A stretch of 64,000 nucleotides of DNA. Origin: Clostridium homopropionicum DSM 5847 (lineage in GTDB: Bacteria; Bacillota; Clostridia; Clostridiales; Clostridiaceae). Positions within the stretch are counted from its first letter, which is position 1; the number at the start of each line of letters is the position of its first letter. Shown here piece after piece: positions 17,946 to 26,209 of the stretch. The position numbers were made by a program, and so were the translations under genes. The notes under the pieces were generated by a model that made no database searches, was not told the DNA's origin, and worked only from the letters and a program-made list of their open reading frames with translations. The stretch is taken from contig NZ_LHUR01000024.1 of NCBI RefSeq assembly GCF_001263795.1, forward strand, positions 24,818-88,817. Reading direction: 5' to 3'.

Positions 17946-18286
17946 TATTTTTGAAATATTAATATTATAGTAAACTAATTAAAATGTTGAAATACGAATA
18001 TATACATATAAAAATATAGAAATATATCCAATCTTGAAAATAAAAAACGATTGGGTATATTTTTTCTTTTTTTACCAATAGACAAGAATATTATAATTAA
18101 TAGGATAAAATGTATTCAGATAGTACACAATGGCTGTTCCATTTTGGTGAAAATATATTTAAAATATAATAAAAACTTTTTTGATGTATTGAAATGATAC
18201 AATAAAAGGTTTAATATATAATTATAAATCAGAATTGTATCAAAATTTGAACAAATCAATTAATTTTCAAAAGAGGAGAGGAAGTT
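17946..18286 (+). promoter_or_regulatory. Upstream region of the tungstate operon
   Basis: Contains a terminator (ATATATCCAATC from 18023, pairing with GATTGGGTATAT at 18049-18060, then T-rich) and the tup promoter region. TATAAT occurs at 18165-18170 and again at 18217-18222; the latter lies inside a 9-bp inverted repeat TGATACAAT (18195-18203) / ATTGTATCA (18234-18242), which could be an operator. No ModE-type or Moco/Tuco riboswitch structure was recognised. The exact promoter is uncertain. Confidence 0.45.
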
Positions 18287-19150
18287 ATGAAAAGAAAAGG
18301 CACAATTTTATTAAGCGTACTACTTGCTTTAAGCTTGGTAGGATGCAGTAAAGCTGATAGCAACAGTAGTAAAAGTGATACTTCTACAAAGGAAGCAAGA
18401 AGTATGATACTTGCAACTACAACAAGCACACAAGATTCAGGACTTTTGGATTATTTGCTTCCAGAATTTAAAAAGGATACTGGAATAGATGTTAAGGTAG
18501 TGGCAAAAGGAACTGGAGAAGCCTTAAAACTTGGACAAAATGGAGATGCAGATTGTCTTTTAGTACATGCTAAAGCTCAGGAAGAGGCATTTATAAAGAA
18601 TGGATTTGGATTATACAGGTACGACGTTATGTATAACGATTTCATTCTTGTAGGACCAAAGGAAGATCCTGTAAAGATAAAAGAAAAAGCGCCTAACGAT
18701 GCTTTGCAAGCTCTTAAATTAATAAGCAGTAGCAAGGCTCCATTTATATCAAGAGGTGATGAATCAGGTACTCATACTAAAGAAAAAGGCATATGGAAGA
18801 ATGCAGCTATAGAACCTAAGGGAGATTGGTATATTAGTGCAGGTAAGGGTATGGGAGCAGTACTTCAAATGGCAGATGAAAAGAAAGCCTACACACTTAC
18901 AGATAGAGCAACTTACTTATCAATGAAAGATAAACTTCAGTTAGAAATAGTAACAGAAAAGAGTAAAGATCTGTACAATCAATACGGAGTTATTATGATA
19001 AATCCAGAAAAGAATAAAATTAAAGAAAAAGAAGCTAAAGAGTTTATAGACTGGATGGTCTCTGAAAAAGGTCAAAAGTTTATAGGAGAATACGGTAAAG
19101 AAAAATATGGTCAATCATTATTTATTCCTAATGCTAATGTAAAAAAATAG
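18287..19150 (+). CDS. tupA: Tungstate ABC transporter, substrate-binding lipoprotein TupA
   Basis: 287 aa. Lipoprotein signal with lipobox LVGC (Cys at about residue 20). The mature part begins with the TupA/WtpA-like signature ATTTSTQDSGLL, and contains VVAKGTGEALKLGQNGDAD and SRGDESGTHTKE, the oxyanion-binding loops that separate tungstate TupA proteins from molybdate ModA. It is anchored outside the membrane and delivers tungstate to TupB/TupC. AGAGGAGAGGAAG precedes the ATG. First gene of a long cofactor operon. Confidence 0.95.
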   Translation: MKRKGTILLSVLLALSLVGCSKADSNSSKSDTSTKEARSMILATTTSTQDSGLLDYLLPEFKKDTGIDVKVVAKGTGEALKLGQNGDADCLLVHAKAQEEAFIKNGFGLYRYDVMYNDFILVGPKEDPVKIKEKAPNDALQALKLISSSKAPFISRGDESGTHTKEKGIWKNAAIEPKGDWYISAGKGMGAVLQMADEKKAYTLTDRATYLSMKDKLQLEIVTEKSKDLYNQYGVIMINPEKNKIKEKEAKEFIDWMVSEKGQKFIGEYGKEKYGQSLFIPNANVKK

Positions 19151-19177
19151 GTGAGTTTGCGGAAGACAGGTGAGCTT

Positions 19178-19918
19178 GTGGAAGAGAAACTTTTAAATAT
19201 ATTAATCTTAAAGGAAATTTTTCCGGTAATATTAATGTCACTGTATGTTTCTATATCATCAACTTTAATTGCATCAACGGTAGGTATGCTTCTTGGCATC
19301 CCTACCGCTTTAATGAATTTCAAAGGCAAGAGAGTATTAGTTCACATCACAAATACCTTGATGAGTATACCGCCAGTGTTTATGGGACTTGTGGTTTACA
19401 TTTTCTTATCAAGAAGAGGACCTTTAGGTAATTTTCAATTATTATTTACCCCTACGGCAATGATTATCGCTCAGACCTTACTTATAATACCAATAATATA
19501 TGGACTTACGGTTTCCATAATATCTAAAAACGGAGATATAATAAAAAATACTTGTACAAGCTTGGGAGCAAATAGGAAAGAAGTATTTCTTATGATAATA
19601 AAAGAAAATAAAACTCAATTATTATCAGCTATTACAGCAGGCTTTGGCAGGGCAATATCAGAAGTTGGAGCAGTTATGATTGTTGGAGGCAATATAAAGG
19701 GCTTTACTAGAGTTATGACAACTTATATAGCCCTTGAAACAGGAAAAGGAAATTTTAACGAAGCATTAATAATAGGAATAGTGTTACTTACTATATCTTT
19801 TATAGTAAATGGTTTACTTCATTTATTCGGAGAGAGAGAGAGAGCTTATGAAAATAGAAGTTGTAAGTGCATTAAAAGAATACAAGGGAACAAAAGCATT
19901 AGAAGTAGAGAATATTAA
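19178..19918 (+). CDS. tupB: Tungstate ABC transporter permease TupB, with out-of-frame C-terminal tail
   Basis: 246 aa from GTG 19178 (AGGTGAG upstream); GTG 19151, directly after the tupA stop, is the alternative. It has five or six membrane helices and the permease EAA-like loop NTCTSLGANRKEVFLMI...AGFGRAISEVGAVMIVGG. The end is odd: an (AG)7 tract at 19831-19844 puts the frame so that the gene runs 71 nt into tupC, adding a polar tail. With one GA unit fewer it would end at a TGA overlapping the tupC ATG (ATGA), the ordinary arrangement. It could be a phase-variable site, a drifted tail, or a sequence error. Confidence 0.9.
   Translation: MEEKLLNILILKEIFPVILMSLYVSISSTLIASTVGMLLGIPTALMNFKGKRVLVHITNTLMSIPPVFMGLVVYIFLSRRGPLGNFQLLFTPTAMIIAQTLLIIPIIYGLTVSIISKNGDIIKNTCTSLGANRKEVFLMIIKENKTQLLSAITAGFGRAISEVGAVMIVGGNIKGFTRVMTTYIALETGKGNFNEALIIGIVLLTISFIVNGLLHLFGERERAYENRSCKCIKRIQGNKSIRSREY
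19831..19844 (+). repeat. (AG)7 dinucleotide tract at the tupB/tupC junction
   Basis: Seven uninterrupted AG units. Current count: tupB overruns tupC. One unit fewer: tupB stops at TGA overlapping the tupC start. Two fewer or one more: tupB is fused in frame to tupC. Such tracts are prone to slippage. Confidence 0.85.
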
Positions 19919-20552
19919 GTTTGGAGAAGGTAGAATATATGCTATTTTAGGGCTAAATGGCAGTGGGAAAAGCACTTTGCTTCACTGTATTGCCGGTACT
20001 TGTAAATTAACTAAAGGAGAAATTAAGTATAATGGTAAAAACTTCATCAGTGAAAAAAATAATATTTCATTGATGATGCAATATCCATATTTATTTAATT
20101 GTTCTGCAAAAGAAAATATAATAATGGGACTAAAATTTAGACAAATGTCCTTGAATGATATTGAACTAAGGTTTGAAAATTACGCCAAATATTTTGATAT
20201 AGGTGAAATTATAAATAAGAACGGAAAAAGGCTATCTGGAGGAGAAGCTGCAAAGGTAGCTATGTTAAGAACGGTAATACAAGAAACTGAGGTTGTAATT
20301 TTAGACGAGCCTACAGCTAGTATGGATATAGAAAGTACAATAAAAGCTGAAACTTTAATTAAAGATATTATGGATGATAAAAAAACAATAATAGTAGTAA
20401 CTCATGATTTATATCAAGCTGAGAGAGTAGCTGATGAAGTAATATTTATGGATAAGGGCAGAATATTAGAAATGGGTGAAAAGAACAGCATATTTAAGAA
20501 TCCAACAAATCCAAAGCTAAGATTACTATTAAATAAAATAGCTATTAAATAA
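19848..20552 (+). CDS. tupC: Tungstate ABC transporter ATP-binding protein TupC
   Basis: 234 aa from ATG 19848, with the GA-rich tract acting as ribosome site; the reading frame is open upstream, but the family starts here (MKIEVVSALKEY). Walker A GLNGSGKST, signature LSGGEAAKVAM, Walker B VVILDEPTASMD and switch histidine VTHDLYQ. It energises tungstate import with TupA and TupB. The next gene begins 59 nt later, probably in the same transcript. Confidence 0.94.
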   Translation: MKIEVVSALKEYKGTKALEVENIKFGEGRIYAILGLNGSGKSTLLHCIAGTCKLTKGEIKYNGKNFISEKNNISLMMQYPYLFNCSAKENIIMGLKFRQMSLNDIELRFENYAKYFDIGEIINKNGKRLSGGEAAKVAMLRTVIQETEVVILDEPTASMDIESTIKAETLIKDIMDDKKTIIVVTHDLYQAERVADEVIFMDKGRILEMGEKNSIFKNPTNPKLRLLLNKIAIK

Positions 20553-20611
20553 AAATACTATTCAATCACTGTTTAATTTAGGCAAAAAAGTAAATTTGAA
20601 AGGAGAAAAAA

Positions 20612-21100
20612 ATGATAAAGACAGCTATTATCACCATAAGCGATAAGGGATCAAAGGGAGAGAGAGAGGATGGAACAGGAAGTGCTCTAAAAAAATTATT
20701 AGAAAAAGAAGAATACAGTATAGAATATTACAAAATAATACCTGATGAAATAGATATTATAGCTGATGAACTTATTAAGCTTTCAGACAGTGAACAAGTA
20801 AATCTTATAATTACAAATGGAGGAACTGGATTTTCTAAACGAGATGTTACACCAGAAGCAACAAAGAAAGTAATTGAGAAGTATGTACCTGGTATTGGAG
20901 AAGCTATGAGAGCAAAATCCTTATTAGTTACACCAAAAGCAGTCCTTTCAAGAGGAACTGCAGGGATTAGAAAAAACACTCTTATAATAAATCTTCCAGG
21001 AAGTCCTAGGGGGGCTGTTGAAAATTTAGAAGCTGTGTTACCAGCCATACCTCACGGAATAGAAATTTTATTAGGGCAGGCATCTGAATGCGCTAAATAA
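20612..21100 (+). CDS. mog: Molybdopterin adenylyltransferase (MogA/MoaB family)
   Basis: 162 aa. MoCF-biosynthesis domain: ITISDKGSKGEREDGTG, IITNGGTGFSKRDVTPEA and NLPGSPRGAVENL. It adenylates the molybdopterin dithiolene so that MoeA can insert metal. Placed between tungstate import and two moeA genes, so here the metal is probably tungsten. AAAGGAG precedes the ATG. Confidence 0.93.
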   Translation: MIKTAIITISDKGSKGEREDGTGSALKKLLEKEEYSIEYYKIIPDEIDIIADELIKLSDSEQVNLIITNGGTGFSKRDVTPEATKKVIEKYVPGIGEAMRAKSLLVTPKAVLSRGTAGIRKNTLIINLPGSPRGAVENLEAVLPAIPHGIEILLGQASECAK

Positions 21101-21126
21101 AATTCTAAAACTTAAGGAGGTGTACC

Positions 21127-22353
21127 ATGGATTTATTCAATGTAATATCAGTAGATAAGGCAAAAGAATTAATTGATGTGAATTTTAAATTAGGTCCTAA
21201 GAGTGAATACGTAAATCTAATGGATAGCTTGGAAAGAATAATATATAATGACATAATATCAGAAATAAACGTTCCTCATTTTAAAAGGTCTACTGTAGAC
21301 GGATATGCAGTAAACTCTAGGGATATTGCTGGAGCAAGTGAAAGTATTCCTGCAATTATGGATTATAAGGGAGAAGTATTAATGGGGAAGGAGCCCAGCA
21401 CAAATATTAATTTTCCAGGAGAATGTGTCTATGTTCCAACTGGGGGAATGCTGCCCGATGGAGCTGATTCTGTAGTAATGGTGGAGTATTCAGAAAAAAT
21501 GGATAGTAATACAGTTCTTATTAATAAACCCAATGCTCATGGAGAAAATGTTGTAGAAATAGGTGAAGATATAAGTAAAGGAGAATGCATAATAAAAAAA
21601 GGCAGGAAGATAAGGGCCTATGAGCTTGGAGTTATGTCCAGCCTTGGAATGATGCAGGTTCAAGTGTGCAAAAGGCCTAAAATTGCAGTAATATCTACAG
21701 GTGACGAAATAGTAGATCCAAAAGAAGAACCTAAAATGGGAGAGGTTAGGGATATTAACTCATATGTTATGCAGGCTTTTGCAATAGAAGATGGATGTGA
21801 ACCTATTAATTACGGTGTTATTAAAGATGATTTTGAGCTTTTGAAAGATACGGTAAATAAGGCGATTGATGAAGCAGATATTGTTCTTATATCAGGAGGA
21901 AGCTCTGTTGGGAAAAAAGATGCAACTATAGATGTAATTAACAGCCTTGGACAGCCGGGAGTACTTGTACATGGAATAGCAATAAAGCCAGGAAAGCCTA
22001 CTATTATTGGAAAGATTAGTGATAAGATAGTATTTGGGTTGCCAGGTCATCCTCTTTCAGCAGCCATTGTATATAAGGTTATGGTGAAATACTGTATTGA
22101 TAAGCTGAAAGGATTTACAGAAGAGATTTTCCCTACAGTATGTAACTTTAGTATGAATTATCACAGTGCAAAGGGAAGAGAAGAGTACCTTCCAGTTACC
22201 TTAACATGGAATGAAAATGAAATAATAGCATCACCGGTACTATCAAAATCAGGAATCATAAGCGGCTTTTCAAAAGCCTACGGATTTATAAAAATAGATA
22301 AAAACCTTGAGGGAATAAGGCAGGGAGAAAGAGTTCTTGTATATAGATTTTAG
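21127..22353 (+). CDS. moeA: Molybdopterin metal-transferase MoeA
   Basis: 408 aa, usual MoeA length. MoeA_N begins at about residue 10 (RSTVDGYAV is the substrate-binding loop), the MoCF-like domain holds [11 protein letters not shown] and [10 protein letters not shown] and [10 protein letters not shown], and MoeA_C completes it. It exchanges AMP on adenylated pterin for the oxyanion metal. Strong TAAGGAGGTG site; 26 nt after mog. Two MoeA-type proteins in succession fits organisms that discriminate tungsten from molybdenum, though which is which cannot be read here. Confidence 0.94.
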   Translation: MDLFNVISVDKAKELIDVNFKLGPKSEYVNLMDSLERIIYNDIISEINVPHFKRSTVDGYAVNSRDIAGASESIPAIMDYKGEVLMGKEPSTNINFPGECVYVPTGGMLPDGADSVVMVEYSEKMDSNTVLINKPNAHGENVVEIGEDISKGECIIKKGRKIRAYELGVMSSLGMMQVQVCKRPKIAVISTGDEIVDPKEEPKMGEVRDINSYVMQAFAIEDGCEPINYGVIKDDFELLKDTVNKAIDEADIVLISGGSSVGKKDATIDVINSLGQPGVLVHGIAIKPGKPTIIGKISDKIVFGLPGHPLSAAIVYKVMVKYCIDKLKGFTEEIFPTVCNFSMNYHSAKGREEYLPVTLTWNENEIIASPVLSKSGIISGFSKAYGFIKIDKNLEGIRQGERVLVYRF

Positions 22354-22365
22354 GGAGGTGCTAAT

Positions 22366-24273
22366 ATGAGCCAGAACATTTACCTTTCAAATTATGAATT
22401 TGAAGATGCACTTGAATTTTACTTTAGTAAAATAAATATAGAAAAAAGTAAAGAGTGTATAAAATCAGAAGAATCAATAGATAGGATAACCGCTGAACCT
22501 ATATACTCTGAGATATCTTCTCCTTTTTATAATTCTTCTGCTATGGATGGAATTGCTTTAAAAAATGAAATAACCTTAGGCGCTAATGAAAAAAATCACA
22601 AAATTCTTGAGGAGGGAAAAGATTATATTGTTGTTGATACAGGTGATCCAATTCCAAAAGAATATGATTGTGTAATAATGGTAGAAGATTTAATTAAATT
22701 AGCTGACAATAAAGTTGAAATATATAAAAGTGCAGCCTCTTTTCAAAATATAAGGCCTTTAGGGGAGGATATAGTAGAAAATTCTCTTATAATACCCTCT
22801 GGTCACAAAATAAGACCTGTTGATATAGGAGCTATGCTAGCAGGAGGAGTAAATAGTGTAGAGGTGTATAAAAAACCCTTGGTAGGAATAATTCCAACAG
22901 GCACAGAGCTAGTTGAACCAGGAACCACCCCTTTGAAAATTGGTGACATAATAGATTTTAATTCCAGAACTTTTGCAGCACAGGTTTTTCAGTATGGTGG
23001 AATTGCTAGAAGATATTCTATTGTAAAAGATGATTATGAAATAATAAAGACTACAATAAAAAAAGCCGTAGAAGAATGTGACATAGTCCTCGTAAATGCT
23101 GGTTCTTCAGCAGGAAGAGAAGATTTTACTTCTAAAGTAATTGGAGAGCTTGGTGAAGTATATATACATGGAGTAGCCATAAAACCAGGAAAACCAGTTA
23201 TCCTAGGGAAAATAGATAATAAGCCAGTTATTGGAATACCAGGATATCCTGTTTCAGCTTATATAATAATGGAACAGTTTGTACGGAGAATAATAGAAGA
23301 ATTTTCTGGAGAGAAAAATTATGAATATAAAATAATAAAGGGAGTATTATCAAGAAGAATTATGTCTTCTCTTAAACACCTTGAGTTTGTAAGGGTAAAG
23401 CTAGGTAAGGTAGGAGAAAAGTTAATAGTCACACCACTTAATAGAGGTGCTGGGGCAATAATGTCTCTTGTTAGGGCAGATGGAATACTAGAGGTTCCTC
23501 AGAATATTGAAGGAATAGAGTCAGGCACAGAAGTAGAAGTAAAGCTTTTAAAGGATGAAAATGAGATAAATAATACAATAGTATGTATAGGAAGTCATGA
23601 TCCAATTCTAGACATTGTAGCAGATTTGATTCATGTGCAAAACAAGGAATACTATTTGTCATCAGCTCATGTAGGAAGCATGGGAGGCATAATGGCATTG
23701 AAAAATAGTGAAACTCATATAGCACCAATACACATGCTTGATATGGAAACTGGAGAATACAATAAGAGCTATATTAAAAAGTATCTTAAAGATAAAGACA
23801 TAGCATTAATAAAATGCGTCAAGAGAATACAAGGGATTATGGTACCTAAAGGAAATCCAAATAAAATTGCTTCCATAAGTGATATATGGAGCAAAAAATT
23901 GAAATTTGTAAATAGACAAAGAGGTGCAGGAACTAGACTTCTACTTGACTATAATCTTAAGCGGTTAAATATTAATCCTAGAGAAATAGAAGGATATTCG
24001 AGAGAAGAATACACTCATTTAGGAGTTGCCGCTGCCGTTGCGAATGGAGATGCAGACTGTGGTCTTGGAATTTACTCTGCTGCAATTATGATGGGATTAG
24101 AGTTTATCCCTGTATGTAACGAGGAATATGATATAGCAATTCCTCGGGAGTTTTTGGAAAAGCCAATGATTAAGGAGTTTATTAAGGTAATAAAAAGTCA
24201 TGAATTTAAGGAAAAATTAGATTACCTTGGAGGATATGACTATAGTGAAGCAGGAAATATTATTTTACTGTAA
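22366..24273 (+). CDS. MoeA fused to a C-terminal PBP-like domain
   Basis: 635 aa. Residues 1-400 are MoeA: SSAMDGIAL, DTGDPIPKEYDCVIMVED, VNAGSSAGREDF, GVAIKPGKPVILG and GIPGYPVSAY. Residues about 410-635 are a periplasmic-binding-protein-like domain (PF12727 type) without signal peptide: IGSHDPILDIVAD, SSAHVGSMGGIMAL, RQRGAGTRLLLDY, AAVANGDADCGLG. Such intracellular domains may present the oxyanion to the MoeA part or sense it. Overlap-type spacing to moeA (12 nt, GGGAGGTG). The fusion is known in clostridia; its exact reaction is not established. Confidence 0.9.
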   Translation: MSQNIYLSNYEFEDALEFYFSKINIEKSKECIKSEESIDRITAEPIYSEISSPFYNSSAMDGIALKNEITLGANEKNHKILEEGKDYIVVDTGDPIPKEYDCVIMVEDLIKLADNKVEIYKSAASFQNIRPLGEDIVENSLIIPSGHKIRPVDIGAMLAGGVNSVEVYKKPLVGIIPTGTELVEPGTTPLKIGDIIDFNSRTFAAQVFQYGGIARRYSIVKDDYEIIKTTIKKAVEECDIVLVNAGSSAGREDFTSKVIGELGEVYIHGVAIKPGKPVILGKIDNKPVIGIPGYPVSAYIIMEQFVRRIIEEFSGEKNYEYKIIKGVLSRRIMSSLKHLEFVRVKLGKVGEKLIVTPLNRGAGAIMSLVRADGILEVPQNIEGIESGTEVEVKLLKDENEINNTIVCIGSHDPILDIVADLIHVQNKEYYLSSAHVGSMGGIMALKNSETHIAPIHMLDMETGEYNKSYIKKYLKDKDIALIKCVKRIQGIMVPKGNPNKIASISDIWSKKLKFVNRQRGAGTRLLLDYNLKRLNINPREIEGYSREEYTHLGVAAAVANGDADCGLGIYSAAIMMGLEFIPVCNEEYDIAIPREFLEKPMIKEFIKVIKSHEFKEKLDYLGGYDYSEAGNIILL

Positions 24274-24288
24274 AGGCAGGAGAGGCCA

Positions 24289-25248
24289 ATGAATGATAAT
24301 TACGGAAGAAAAATAAATTATTTGAGAGTATCTCTTACAGATAAGTGTAATCTAAAATGTATATACTGTATGCCTGCAGAGGAGAATGAAAAAGAGTTTC
24401 TTAAAAGCAACATGAGTTATGAGGAAAATTGTAATATTATTAAGGCAGCTGCTTCTATTGGAATAGGCAAAATCAGGTTTACAGGAGGAGAACCTCTTTT
24501 ATATAAAGATATAATTAAATTAATTGAATTTACTTCAAAGATATCTTCTATAAAGGATATTTCTATTACAACTAATGGAATGCTTTTATACGACATGGCA
24601 GAGGAGTTGAAAAGGGCTGGACTAAAAAGAGTAAATATAAGCTTAGATTCATTAAATCCAGAAAAATTTAAAAAAATTACTAGAGGTGGAGATGTAAATA
24701 AAGTTTTTGAAAGTATTGAAAAGTGTCTCTCTATTGGTTTAGAACCTGTAAAAATCAATACAGTAATTATGAGAGGAATTAATGACGATGAGATAGATGA
24801 TTTTATAAATTTAACAAAGGATAATCCTATATCTGTTAGATTTATAGAATTGATGCCCATTGGTGAAGGCAGAAAAATTTATAAAGAAAGCTTTATTAGT
24901 TCTGAAGAAGTTTTGTCAAGATATAGCAACTTGATACCAATCGAAACTGATAAAAGCAGTACAGCTGCATTATATAAGCTAAATGGAGCAAAGGGGAATA
25001 TAGGTTTTATAACTCCTATGAGCTGTAAATTCTGCAGTGACTGTAATAGAATTAGGCTAACCTCAGCAGGTACTTTAAAACCTTGTTTACATTCAGAAAC
25101 TGAAATAAGCGTAAAAGAATATACAGATAAAGATACTATTATCTTAGATAAGATTAAAGAAGCTATTTATAAAAAGCCATCAGAGCACAAAATTATAGAA
25201 GAAGGAAAAAGCAACAGTAAAAAGATGATGTATCAGGTAGGAGGGTGA
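24289..25248 (+). CDS. moaA: GTP 3',8-cyclase MoaA
   Basis: 319 aa. Radical SAM cluster CNLKCIYC near residue 18, GGEPLL, and the C-terminal second iron-sulfur site [11 protein letters not shown]...LKPCLH. It makes 3',8-cyclo-GTP, the first step of pterin cofactor synthesis, and works with MoaC directly downstream; its stop (TGA) is 2 nt before the moaC ATG. It lacks the usual C-terminal GG motif as far as I can see (ends MMYQVGG, so the GG may in fact be the last two residues). Confidence 0.96.
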   Translation: MNDNYGRKINYLRVSLTDKCNLKCIYCMPAEENEKEFLKSNMSYEENCNIIKAAASIGIGKIRFTGGEPLLYKDIIKLIEFTSKISSIKDISITTNGMLLYDMAEELKRAGLKRVNISLDSLNPEKFKKITRGGDVNKVFESIEKCLSIGLEPVKINTVIMRGINDDEIDDFINLTKDNPISVRFIELMPIGEGRKIYKESFISSEEVLSRYSNLIPIETDKSSTAALYKLNGAKGNIGFITPMSCKFCSDCNRIRLTSAGTLKPCLHSETEISVKEYTDKDTIILDKIKEAIYKKPSEHKIIEEGKSNSKKMMYQVGG

Positions 25249-25250
25249 AA

Positions 25251-25727
25251 ATGGAATTAACTCATATAAATGAAGAAGGAAGAGCTAAGATGGTAGATGT
25301 AAGCAGCAAAGAAGATACAGCAAGAGAAGGAGTTGCCTTTGGGTCCATCAATATGAAAGGAAGTACCCTTGATAAAATAAAAGAAGGAACAATTTCTAAA
25401 GGAGATGTGCTAGCTGTTGCTCAAGTAGCTGGTATTATGGCAGCAAAAAATACTCCTAATCTAATACCCATGTGCCATCCTATTATGATAAGTGGCTCAG
25501 ATATAAGTTTTAAACTTGACTTTGAAAATAATAAAATAGATATAACTGCTACTGTGAAGAATACTGGAAAAACAGGAGTCGAAATGGAAGCTCTGACAGC
25601 AGTAAGTATAGCGGCACTAACAATATATGATATGTGTAAAGCCATAGATAGGGAAATGGTAATTTCAGATATAATGCTATTAAAGAAAAGCGGCGGCAAA
25701 TCAGGATTATTTGAAAGGGAGAGATAA
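25251..25727 (+). CDS. moaC: Cyclic pyranopterin monophosphate synthase MoaC
   Basis: 158 aa from ATG 25251 (GTAGGAGGGTG just upstream; GTG 25245 is the alternative). Conserved MoaC residues: [47 protein letters not shown] and KSGGKSG. It converts cyclo-GTP to cPMP. Translationally coupled to moaA. Confidence 0.96.
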   Translation: MELTHINEEGRAKMVDVSSKEDTAREGVAFGSINMKGSTLDKIKEGTISKGDVLAVAQVAGIMAAKNTPNLIPMCHPIMISGSDISFKLDFENNKIDITATVKNTGKTGVEMEALTAVSIAALTIYDMCKAIDREMVISDIMLLKKSGGKSGLFERER

Positions 25728-25728
25728 T

Positions 25729-26160
25729 ATGGCAAAGGTAATAGCAGTTAACATTAGTGAGAAAAAAGGCGAGATTAAACACCCAATAGAAAAAGGATTT
25801 TTCAAAGAAAACCATGGTCTTGTAGGAGATGCACATGCAGGAAATTGGCATAGGCAGGTAAGTCTTCTTGGAAATGAAAGCATAGAGAAAATGAAAAATC
25901 TTGGGATGGAAGGTTTATGTACCGGAAAATTTGCAGAAAATTTAACAACTGAAGGGATATGCTTATATGAATTACCTGTAGGAACTAAACTTAAAGTTGG
26001 AGAAGTAATTATGGAAGTTACTCAAATTGGAAAACAGTGTCATGTAGGCTGCCAAATTAGACAACTTACTGGAGATTGCATAATGCCTAAAGAAGGAATT
26101 TTTACAAAAATTTTAACAGAGGGTTGGATTAAGTCTGGGGATGAAATTCAAGTTATTTAA
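25729..26160 (+). CDS. MOSC-domain protein
   Basis: 143 aa from ATG 25729 (AAAGGGAGAG upstream). MOSC fold with GLVGDAHAGNWHRQVSLLG and the conserved cysteine in GKQCHVGCQI. Such stand-alone MOSC proteins are proposed sulfur carriers or cofactor-modifying proteins of Mo/W enzymes. Last of the cofactor run, immediately after moaC. Confidence 0.9.
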   Translation: MAKVIAVNISEKKGEIKHPIEKGFFKENHGLVGDAHAGNWHRQVSLLGNESIEKMKNLGMEGLCTGKFAENLTTEGICLYELPVGTKLKVGEVIMEVTQIGKQCHVGCQIRQLTGDCIMPKEGIFTKILTEGWIKSGDEIQVI

Positions 26161-26171
26161 GGGGAATTTAA

Positions 26172-26191
26172 GGGGACAGTTCTCAACTTTT
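26172..26191 (+). repeat. REP copy upstream of the sigma-54 activator gene
   Basis: GGGGACAGTTCTCAACTTTT, one base from the family consensus, filling the 49-nt gap between the MOSC gene and the activator. The rightmost copy I found in the window. Confidence 0.88.
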
Positions 26192-26209
26192 CAAAGAGGG
26201 GAAGGTATT

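Noticed and set aside
17946..18286. Moco/Tuco riboswitch upstream of tupA
   Set aside because: The region is very AT-rich and has no long multi-stem GC-supported structure as that RNA needs.
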